Assembly: GCA_014825775.1 (NCBI GenBank)
Contig: MVAQ01000248.1
Span: 1 to 29,691 of the forward strand
Origin: Krasilnikovozyma curviuscula
Taxonomy: Eukaryota > Basidiomycota > Tremellomycetes > Cystofilobasidiales > Mrakiaceae
Length of the DNA: 29,691 nt
Direction of reading: 5' to 3'
Positions 22,083 through 29,691 of this stretch are shown here, piece by piece. Position 1 is the first letter of the stretch; each line of letters opens with the position of its first letter. The notes under the pieces were generated by a model. It ran no database searches. It worked only from the letters and a program-made list of their open reading frames with translations, and was not told the DNA's origin. Position numbers and translations under genes: made by a program.

Positions 22083-22570
22083 GGTTTGTGTTTGATAAAA
22101 GTGCTAAAGCTTGAAAGAGATAAAGTAGGAGAGTGTCGAAAAGGTGGTTTAAGAGTGTCGAACAACCCCAAGTTAAACCTCTTCCCAAGTTGTGGCGCTC
22201 CGCAATCTCCCCGGATGGGGCAGCTGACTTATCGAGCCCTCTGCGCCTGCAAGCTACTTTTCACCTTCAACAACCTCCTGCTCCCACCGTTTGCCTTTTT
22301 CATCCGGCGCTTCCAGTTTATCCTGAGTATGACGCTGTTACCATCTATAACCTCTTTCAAGCGAAATCCACCGCTAGCAGCTGACTTTCTCTACGTCAGG
22401 TGGGGCGGAGGTGACAAAAAGCGCGCTAAGCCGTACGCCGCGCTGAACCGAACACCGCGGCGAACCGCTCAAGGCGTTGCCCCATCTCTCTGAGTCCTTA
22501 ATTACCGCTCCCTCACCTTGGACTTGCTCTTCTTTCCCATACAACTACAATCAATTTCTCACTCACAAAT
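22083..22570. promoter_or_regulatory. Bidirectional promoter of the transporter and monooxygenase genes
   Basis: This 488-bp stretch lies between the two ATGs. The right part (22400-22480) is GC-rich and carries the shared 14-bp element plus an overlapping AACCGAACACCGC at 22446-22458, which resembles AACCGAAACCGC in the other divergent promoter. From 22500 a CT-rich, then CAA-containing leader precedes the monooxygenase start. Confidence 0.6.
22455..22468 (+). promoter_or_regulatory. Shared 14-bp element CCGCGGCGAACCGC (CGG-N4-CCG), copy 2
   Basis: Identical over 14 bases to the complement of 16120-16133. It ends 102 nt before the monooxygenase ATG in sense orientation and lies 372 nt from the transporter ATG. 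It contains CGG-CGAA-CCG, a candidate Zn(2)Cys(6) binding site. Confidence 0.6.
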
Positions 22571-25050
22571 ATGACCGTACCCAATATCGAAACTGACGAC
22601 ACCTATCCCCTTCCCACCAACGCTCGCCTTGGAGGTGGCCTTCCAGCCAACGCCGACCCTGTTGCGGTCGCCAACGACTGGTTGCAGCAGCTGCAAACCA
22701 GTTCTGCCGGGACTTCTGGTGTCTCCGACGTTTTCCTCGCAGATGGTAAGCGACCTTGAGAATCGATGTGAAGAGAATTAAACACGTGACTCACATTTGT
22801 CGTGTAGGATGGTGGAGGGATCGCGCTGCTCTTACTTGGGATTATCGTACTTTCCACGGAACCGACCAGATTGGTGCAGCTACCAAGGTGAGAATGTCAA
22901 GCTTATCGCGTTTCCTTTGGCAGCGACTGACCCGTCGCACTTTGTCAGACTACCTTCGCCGCGGAGAAGCCAACCAACTTCAAGCTTTCCCTCACGCCTC
23001 CCCCCGAGCTCCAGCAGCCCTATCCTGATCTTACCTACGTGCAAGCTCACTTTACCTTCGAGACCAGAGTTGGAGTTGCCACTGGTCTTGTGAACCTTGT
23101 TCAGGCCAAGAGTGGAATCAAGGCATGGACTCTCTCAACCGTGCTGGAAGGGTTGCGAGATTTCCCAGAGGTGGGCCGCGAGGACGGTCACATCAGCAGT
23201 ACACAGACTTGGCAAGGAACTCGTGACGCCAAAGCTGCTTTCGAAGACAAGGATCCCGAAGTCGTCATTGGTACGTAGACATTTGTGCCTCTTCCCTAGG
23301 TGTAGCTGCTTACAGTTCTGTCACTCTCAATAGTTGGCGCTGGACACAAGTAGGTCTACCTCGGAAGCTAGATGTGTAATTCTTTCTGACCTCGTTTTGT
23401 TTTTAGCGGTCTCGTTTTGGCTGCTCGTCTCGAAGCCATTGGAGTCAAGACTCTCATTATCGAAGCCAACCAGCGTGTGGGAGACAACTGGCGAAAACGT
23501 ATGTACTTCAGAGTTTAGTCTGAAAAATTTGAAGCTAAATACCTCTGATGGAATAGGTTACGAAGCACTAAGTCTTCACTTCCCTGTTTGGCAAGGTGGG
23601 TTTTTTTCTCGTGGTGACCCGCTCTGTATAGTTTGCTCACCTGTGTCTCCGCGCTACAGACCACCTTCCGTACATCCCTTTCCCTAAGCAGTGGCCTATC
23701 TACACCCCGGCCGGAAAGATCGGAAACTGGCTCGAGAGCTACGCCGATTCCCTTGACCTGAACGTCTGGACTTCTTCCAAGGTCACGAACTCGGTCTACC
23801 ACGAGAAAACCAAAAAATGGCAGGTGACTGTCGAGCGCGCCAATGGACCTCCACGCCAGCTCAAGACCACCCACTTTGTAAGCACGTACCCTGCGAGTTC
23901 ATCCTACGATATGGGATACTAATACTTTTTTCTTTGCAGGTTGTCGCGACTGGTCTTGCTGGAACGCCACGCATCCCCGTTATCCCAGGATCGGACACGT
24001 TTAGCGGGACGATCCGTCACTCAAGCGTCCATGACTCATCCAAGCACTGGAAGGTAAGGACTTATTACTTGTCTTGCTATATCGCTTTGCATGGCTTAAG
24101 ACTATAAACCATTGTAGGGAAAGAAGGTGCTCGTTGTTGGTACCAGTTCATCCGGCTTCGATGCTGGTCTTGATGCAGCGCGCAACGGAGTCGATGTGAC
24201 CATGCTTCAGAGGTCTGCCACTTATGTTATGAGGTAAGTTCATAAGTCTCTTATTAGTTTAGAGCTCCATCTAACATTTCATTGCATAGTCTCACACACG
24301 GTGTTCCAGCTGTGAGTTTCCTCTTTGATGAAAGAAGAGCCACACCAGCTCACCTTATTTATCTTGCAGGTACTTGGATCCCTCTACAGCGAGAACGGAC
24401 CATCCACCGATGTCGCAGATCGTATCGCCAACTCTATGCCAACTCACGCTGGAGAGGAGTTGGCCCGTAGAATGACCTCTTCGATCGCGGAGAAAGACCA
24501 CGACCTCATTCAGGGTCTCAAGAAGGCCGGCTTCAATTGGTCTTCTGGTATTAAAGGAACCGGAACAGTTTTGTTGGGCTGGGAGAGAGGTGGAGGTTTC
24601 TACTATGATGCTGGTGCTTGCGAGGCCGTCATCGACGGGCGCATCAAGATTCAGCAGGGCGCCATTGCCAAGTACGTGTTCTGTCATCAGAAGACCTTTA
24701 TCAGCACAGAATTCGGCTAATCATTTGAATATCACAGATTCGATGGAGACAAGGTGGTCTTCCAAGATGGATCATCAGAAAAGTACGACCTCGTAATCCT
24801 TGCTACCGGTTATACGGAGGTTAAAGAGTCGCTCAACAACATCCTTGGTGAGGGGGTCGGCTCCAGGGTCAAACGTGTCTGGGGACTCGACAAAGAGGGA
24901 GAACTTAATGGAGTCTGGAGAGACATGGGTATCGACGGTCTCTGGGTCATGGTCGGAACTTTCGGATGGGCTCGTTTCCACTCGAAGATTGTTGCGAGCC
25001 AGATCAAAGCGAGTTTGGAAGGAATCGCTGGCAAGAGGTATGCGGCTTAG
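22571..25050 (+). CDS. Flavin-dependent monooxygenase (FMO/BVMO-like) with N-terminal extension domain
   Basis: FAD- and NADPH-dependent oxygenation of an organic substrate. Exons: 22571-22745, 22808-22887, 22949-23270, 23334-23349, 23407-23498, 23557-23595, 23660-23877, 23940-24053, 24118-24233, 24290-24311, 24370-24671, 24738-25050 (602 aa; lengths sum to 1,809). Residues 1-190 form an extension with a SnoaL/NTF2-like look (VANDWLQQLQ, WWRDRAALTWDYRTFHG, AHFTFET) before the FAD Rossmann motif VGAGHNG at about 193-199. The hinge FSGTIRHSSVH fits the FxGxxxH part of the FMO/BVMO fingerprint but has His where W, Y or F is usual. The NADPH motif VVGTSSSG is at about 358-365 and the ATGY motif at 521-524. 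The GAGHN glycine loop is split by a 16-nt exon. It shares its promoter with the transporter. It could be an N-hydroxylating FMO instead of a Baeyer-Villiger enzyme. Confidence 0.93.
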
Positions 25051-25643
25051 GGATCAGGGTCTAGAAGTAAAAATTCATGGGAGTAGTGAGAGTTTCAGTT
25101 TAGGTTTTAAGAAGTACATAGTGCCCTGTAACAATCAAAGGTACCCACAAGAAATAAATCAAGTTACATTTTCCTGAATCTATTATCTTTGAGCAAGTAC
25201 TACGTAAACCAAGGAAACACACAAAATCATTCCAGGTCCTCCGGTTGCATCATAGTCGTGAAGCCTCGCATAGAGTTGGCAATGGAGCCCACTAAAATGC
25301 GTGTTAGAAACACATTTACTTCTAATACATTTCAACTCTTTTATATTTCTCATTATGTGCTCCGTGGCCTAATTGATATGCACTGGAGAGTTCTGATGCA
25401 AAAACCTAGTGCCAACAACCCAATGTCAACAATAGCACATTCACGACGACCCGTGTTTAGCTCCGGTATTTTTTTTTTTTTGATTTTTTCCCCTCTTTCT
25501 GAAAATGAAAATGAGAATTTTTATCTGGAGACCTTCCACCTGTGTATGACTCTTCTCGTATCAATAAACCGGTTAAATGCGTGTAAGGAGCGACGGAAGT
25601 AGTTGTTGAGCCACTAGAGGGTGAATATTAATAAGGATATCTA
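25051..25643. other. Convergent intergenic region
   Basis: Lies between the monooxygenase stop (+) and the DUF1275 stop (-). AT-rich sequence with a T13 run at 25469-25481 followed by T6 and C4. Only 3'UTR sequence is expected here; no gene is supported. Confidence 0.6.
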
Positions 25644-26815
25644 TTATCTCACTTCTACAACTCCGGTATCTCTTCTATCTATACCGTCTATGATCTTCTT
25701 TGCTTCCACCGGCTTGGCCCAGATCAGTATCATCAGTGTAACCAACGCCTTCAGAATTCCAGTGAGTAATAGTGGCAGCTGAGGTGTTGAATACCGATAC
25801 GCCAGAGCTCCAACTGTTCCACCTTGGTTGGTAGTCAATCAACCGAAGATTTGTCAGGGGAATTCTAGCTTGAAAAGGTAGGAGACAGATGTGAAAAGGG
25901 CCTCACCGAAGAAAAACACCAAGACGAACAAAGCCCTCTCATTTCGACCTTTAGTAGCTGTCCACCCACCGGTGATAGTGAAGAGTTTGGGATCAGCAAA
26001 TAGATCTGCCATCGCACCTGTTGCGACATCTAAATGAAGGGGATGAAAAATTAAGCTGGTTGAGCTAAGTCAGGAAGGGTAGATAAACGTACTCGTCATA
26101 ATCGTAGGAGGTGTTCCTAGGCCTTTCACAACGACAGATTGGGATCCCATTGTGACAGCCTACGCCTCAAAATGAGAAAGTCGGCAAGTGTCGAAAGCAC
26201 CGAATAGCACAGACTTACTCACCATCAACGTAATAGTAACATACTCAGTCCTGCCATCATGTAGCTTGATAACTTCAGCATAGTACAGAATTCCAACGAG
26301 TAAAGACAAGAAAGCTTGGAACCCAAAATCCAGAGTAAGGTACATTCTATTCTTGGCCCCGTATTTACGACCTAGTACACCGGATAAATAAGACCCTAGC
26401 CATGAAGCCACTAGTGCTACTACGCAGGGTACAGGGGGTGCGATTGAGCTATCAATACGTCGCTCTTGACCTAAAGCTAGTGCTAAGAACACCAGGTTCC
26501 CTGTCTGAATAAGGAAGGGAGGGTTTAGGATCAGACAAACGGCTTTCTGGACCCAAGGACAGAAAAGGAGAGAAAATCACGTTGTTAGCTACAAACACTC
26601 CCAGCCCAGGTATACTGAAGACATCGACACCTTCACCGCCCAATTCCAGAGGGGAAAAAGTGAGAGTCTGAGGACGAAGAGCTCAAAATGATAAAGTTTT
26701 TGGACTCACAAGCTGAAGCGAATGACAAGGTCAGGAGAATAGGAATGTAGGTCTTGGGAGGGAATGCTAGTTGTACATCGAGGCGAGATAACGAAGTGAG
26801 GGGCATTGCCGGCAT
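25644..26815 (-). CDS. DUF1275 (YoaK-like) multi-pass membrane protein
   Basis: Function unknown; the fungal family consists of small multi-pass membrane proteins. Exons on the minus strand: 26815-26710, 26630-26581, 26504-26223, 26159-26093, 26029-25907, 25822-25644 (268 aa; lengths sum to 807). Recognised by VDVFSIPGLGVFVANN-TGNLVFLALAL (the family's motif ending in NxTGN), WLGSYLSGVLGRKYG, VVVKGLGTPPTIMT, MADLFADPKLF, and FFFGGTVGAL near the end, with about six hydrophobic segments. The start is the first of two nearby ATGs (26815 and 26806). The exon 2 acceptor (GAAG, 26632-26631) is purine-rich and weak, but the phase and family motif support it. There is no shared promoter element with the cluster to its left. 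Confidence 0.85.
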
Positions 26816-27289
26816 GACTGAACGTTGGACGCCTAAAGTAGCACAGATCAAGGGCAAGACCTCAAGATTCCATAACCAAGTGCTTGTACAGAGTGACTCC
26901 GAACGCAAGTGGTTGCAGTTGTACAGAAACCAACTGACTTTGGTAATTTTAGAGCGTGTCCGATTTTCAAGGAGTTTTTCGCTTTTCCGATGACCATCGC
27001 ACCACTACTCTCAAAACTTGTTCCAGCTGTTAAATAAAGAACAGACTGTGATACACACCCACAAAAAGAGTTTTAATCGATCTCTCCCTTCCAGCTTTGA
27101 CAAACCCTCGACACTTAATCAGTATACGAAACGAATCAACTTCCGTCTAGCCTTCTTCTCATACTTTCCAAATCTAAGATCTCCTTTTCAAATACACCGT
27201 TACCATATCCGCAATTGAGTAACCGACTACCTTTGATCAGCTCAGGTTAGCGACCGGGGGATGGAACCCTGTAAAAATTTAGCTAGACG
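26816..27289. other. Upstream region of the DUF1275 gene, no gene seen
   Basis: Should contain the promoter of the minus-strand DUF1275 gene. Short open frames here have no recognisable content. The sequence grades into the retroelement relic at about 27290; the exact border is not visible. Confidence 0.5.
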
Positions 27290-27660
27290 AAGTGCGACTG
27301 AAGAGAGTAATAATACAGACGGTACTGCAGATACCGCCGGTACTAAGAGACGAAGTTTAGATTAGATTTATCGAAATCGCGCTTAGCTACTTGCGCACTA
27401 TTCATGTATAGAATAAGCATCACATACTTATGAATCTGGAGAACCAAAACACTACACGTAAGAAGGGAACTTTACTTCTTCGAAGCGATTGACTGACGGG
27501 CTGAGAGAAAACATGGAAAAAAACTAAAAATTGAGGAGAAGTTCCTCCTCAGCAATATCAACAGAGACTGCCTTTAATTTGACCAAATGAGACCCATGCA
27601 TAGTAATCCTCTTGAAAGAAATTATTTTTTTTATACATGTCTCTAATGGTGTTACGTTCG
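27290..27660 (-). pseudogene. Relic of a LINE-type retroelement 3' end (copy A)
   Basis: Aligns in the same orientation with 28630-28900. Similar blocks include GAGAGAAAA followed by an A-rich stretch, GAGGA-AA-TTCCTCCTC, and a GCGCTTAGCTACTTGCGCACTATT block matching the other copy with few changes. Read on the minus strand, the segment ending at a TAG at about 27530-27532 encodes VKLKAVSVDIAEEELLLNF, plainly related to VKAKNVSVVVTEEEVFLNT at the end of the right-hand frame. Upstream coding sequence (higher coordinates) is no longer open. It is therefore an old, diverged copy of the same element family, decayed apart from its 3' end. Confidence 0.65.
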
Positions 27661-28594
27661 ATCTGACTAAGGCTGATACACATCTTACACGCACTTGTGC
27701 CACATCAAACTACCCCGGTCACTCCTGTCGGCAATATTCTCTAATACAACACCTCAGACAGTCTTTTTCAAGCTTTCATATTGCGGTACGAAATATTTTC
27801 TCTCGCGCCTACGGACGTCAAGTATTCTTCAATGTTTTCATTCGTCTCTGACAATATCTCGGCGTGGAAAAGACGGATGCGCATGTAATAGTGAGCATGT
27901 AATAGTAAAAGACAGACATCAACGGATACCAATGTCCACGTAAATGTCCATTTAGTAAAGTTATTCTGAACTGGTGGTTACTTTATATGTTAGGTAAGAT
28001 TACATTGAGCACATATAACGATACAATCCTGGGCCGTGTACTTTTCATTTCACGGTTCACCTCCCTCAGTAATTATTGTCAAATAGAAAGTGGATTCGAA
28101 GTTGATTCGAAAAACGAAAACGAATTCAAGTAAAACTACATTTGTGGAGATGTTTCTATTAGTTTCGAAACCAAGTCTCGGAATCAAGTTTCATAAGAAT
28201 CCGAAACACCTTTCATATTTCCAACTTTTTCATTATTGTTTGTTTCTTGTTCGAAATGTATGCTGTCAACAGGCAACATTGATTTCAAAAATTGAGTGAC
28301 TTTCTTATTATGTCAGATTCGCATGTACCGTTCTCTGTCACCGAAAAAGAACTCGCCGCTTAGTGGGTGATCCGATCACTTTAACCTTCAAAATCATTTT
28401 TTGTACTAATTTTCGTTACTGACTGATATCAACTTCAACATTTGCCCTCCTCTTAAAGCTATAACGCCTCATTCCTCCTTTCACTTGTTGGTGGCTGCCT
28501 CAACTTCATCGTTATCGTATTCATCGGGTGTCTATGTCTGAAACGGTCCAGCCGACTTCAGCTCGATCGAGTGAGCTTCAGGCTATTAACCGCC
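27661..28594. other. Gene-free AT-rich stretch between the two retroelement copies
   Basis: No gene supported. It may be the decayed body of copy A, but no conserved motif could be followed beyond the C-terminal residues. It contains a 14-nt-period duplication of GCATGTAATAGT (27881-27892 and 27895-27906). Confidence 0.45.
27881..27906 (+). repeat. Two-copy short tandem repeat (GCATGTAATAGT)
   Basis: Two identical 12-mers are separated by GA. The unit may be a local duplication; there are no flanking features that make it a target-site duplication with certainty. Confidence 0.8.
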
Positions 28595-28808
28595 ACTCTT
28601 AGGTTAGGTTTTAAGAGTATGTATATGATGTGAAGACCGGAGTCGACCGCAAGTAAAGTAAACAAAGACGCGCTGAGCTACTGTCGCACTATTTAGATAT
28701 GGAATGAACATAGCTAGAATTGCGAAGATCAAAAACCCTCTCTGTGAGAGGGAAACCTTGCTACCCCGCAGAGACTATCCAGCGGGGCGAGAGAAAATAT
28801 CTAAAAAA
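28595..28808 (-). other. 3' untranslated region of the LINE-type element (copy B) with two hairpins
   Basis: Lies directly after the stop of the minus-strand frame. It holds two adjacent perfect hairpins: CCCTCTC-TGT-GAGAGGG (28736-28752) and CCCCGC-N12-GCGGGG (28764-28787). A third inverted repeat, ACTCTTA/TAAGAGT, lies at 28595-28618. Non-LTR retrotransposons often carry 3' stem-loops recognised by their own reverse transcriptase (family knowledge). The exact 3' end and target-site duplication were not found. Confidence 0.5.
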
Positions 28809-29691
28809 CTATGTGTTGAGGAAAACTTCCTCCTCGGTCACCACTACAGAGACATTCTTCGCCTTGACCCCACTAATATCTTCGTATATAATTTCCAAAG
28901 AATTTAAAGCAGCCTTTCGAAAGACCTTGGAGTTCAACATGGAATCCAGCAAGGTGTAAGAAAGGTCCGCCCGCTGGAAAAATTCAACAACATCCGCGCA
29001 AAAGTCTGCCAAAACCACCGCAGAACCATCATTTTGAACAGCATTGGCTTGCTCTAATAAAACATCCTCGTAACATTCAAAGGCATGTCGTCTGTTGAAA
29101 GGACTCCCGCAAGAACAATCGTATCTGATGCCAAAAACACCCGTTCTCCAACGGATCGCTAAGTTGAGGGGCGCATTTTTTGCCAATGTCAGCACTTTAT
29201 CGCACAGTCCCGCTGTACGAGTAGCACTATTAGCCAATATATAAACTCCTAATCGTCCCACTTCCGTCTGAGACTGCAGAAAGGCGCGTCGGACGGACAA
29301 TTGATAGGCCAAGAGCGCCGACTTTACGCTCAAATCAGGGTTCCCCCTTTTGTAAACAAGGAAGTCCTGGTACCTTGCATTCTTCTGGATGCGCGGTATG
29401 ATCTCACGAGTGCTACCAAGACTCAACTGAGACAAACGATATCTGGCAGGAGAGTCAGGAGCAGCGAAAGTAGTCAAATGAAGGCGCAAATTGACGGACA
29501 AAGACGCGATGCGCTCCGACGGCGGCGTAATGCCCGTCATCGCAAGACAAACTTTCGCTGACCTCTCTGCCCCAACACCCACGATCCATGTAACAGCCTT
29601 TTTCCAATGATCTGTTGCAAGTGACAAGCTGCTTTCCCGAAAGATAGGCCGAGATTCCAAAAAATGATGCAACAACGCCCCCGCGTAGTCT
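28809..29691 (-). CDS. C-terminal part of a non-LTR (LINE) retrotransposon reverse transcriptase, cut by the window edge
   Basis: One open frame of 294 codons plus stop runs without an intron to the edge (first residues D-Y-A-G-A-L-L-H-H), so the 5' part lies outside the window. The absence of introns contrasts with every host gene here. It has the features of a LINE polymerase C-terminus: HWKKAVTWIVGVG like the conserved thumb/after-thumb region, an Arg/Leu-rich helical stretch, and CSCGSPFNRRHAFEC, a C-X1-C-X7-H-X3-C zinc-knuckle-like motif. Cryptococcal Cnl1-type elements, often subtelomeric, are the natural comparison, but assignment to that family is inference. The open frame suggests a younger copy than the relic at 27290-27660. 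Catalytic YADD motifs are not in the window. Confidence 0.7.
   Translation of the reverse strand, partial: DYAGALLHHFLESRPIFRESSLSLATDHWKKAVTWIVGVGAERSAKVCLAMTGITPPSERIASLSVNLRLHLTTFAAPDSPARYRLSQLSLGSTREIIPRIQKNARYQDFLVYKRGNPDLSVKSALLAYQLSVRRAFLQSQTEVGRLGVYILANSATRTAGLCDKVLTLAKNAPLNLAIRWRTGVFGIRYDCSCGSPFNRRHAFECYEDVLLEQANAVQNDGSAVVLADFCADVVEFFQRADLSYTLLDSMLNSKVFRKAALNSLEIIYEDISGVKAKNVSVVVTEEEVFLNT

Noticed and set aside
22756..23093. Overlapping plus-strand frames inside the monooxygenase
   Set aside because: Out-of-frame read-through of exon 2 and intron 2; the spliced model explains the sequence with conserved motifs.
23515..23874. 119-codon minus-strand frame opposite the monooxygenase
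   Set aside because: Antisense to a clearly conserved coding exon and crosses its introns; no family features.
27881..27906. Duplicated GCATGTAATAGT as a target-site duplication
   Set aside because: The copies are separated by only two bases, so no element lies between them.
28600..28610. TTAGGTTAGG as telomere-like repeat
   Set aside because: Only two units, inside a small inverted repeat in the retroelement 3' region; it does not form an array.
1..29691. CRISPR arrays, bacterial operons, Shine-Dalgarno sites
   Set aside because: The sequence is clearly intron-rich fungal nuclear DNA; no regularly spaced repeats were seen.

Overview
The window reads as nuclear DNA of a basidiomycete fungus, most likely a tremellomycete (Cryptococcus/Kwoniella/Tremella type). 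The reasons are the very high density of short introns (mostly 50-75 nt, GTNNGN donors, CTNAY-like branch sites), an intact-looking cell-wall alpha-1,3-glucan synthase, an inositol-type sugar transporter, and a LINE-like reverse-transcriptase C-terminus at the right edge. This placement is inference. All gene models were built by eye from splice signals and protein family conservation. Exon lengths sum to a multiple of three for every complete gene except AGS1.

Layout: (1) 1-719 promoter/5'UTR; (2) 720-10313 (+) AGS1, alpha-1,3-glucan synthase, 36 exons, about 2,370 aa, with an apparent one-base frameshift near 5174-5180; (3) 10877-14406 (+) Zn(2)Cys(6) transcription factor, 15 exons including exons of 14 and 6 nt; (4) 14776-15966 (-) short-chain dehydrogenase; (5) 16537-17910 (+) SMP-30/gluconolactonase-family lactonase; (6) 17911-19342 no gene seen; (7) 19343-22082 (-) 12-TM MFS sugar/inositol-type transporter; (8) 22571-25050 (+) flavin-dependent monooxygenase; (9) 25644-26815 (-) DUF1275/YoaK-like membrane protein; (10) 27290-29691 two divergent LINE-type retroelement 3' ends in the same orientation, an old relic and a better preserved one whose open frame runs off the window.

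How the genes may work together: transcription factor, dehydrogenase, lactonase, transporter and flavin monooxygenase lie together, arranged as two divergent pairs (dehydrogenase/lactonase and transporter/monooxygenase). Both divergent promoters contain the same 14-bp sequence CCGCGGCGAACCGC, which includes CGG-N4-CCG, the type of inverted triplet that Zn(2)Cys(6) regulators bind. In both cases it lies in the same orientation toward the nearer gene (dehydrogenase and monooxygenase). This suggests a co-regulated catabolic cluster. Uptake, alcohol-to-ketone oxidation, Baeyer-Villiger-type ketone-to-lactone oxidation and lactone opening would form a coherent route. A sugar route (dehydrogenase, then lactonase) is the main alternative. 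AGS1 on the left and DUF1275 plus the retroelements on the right are probably bystanders.
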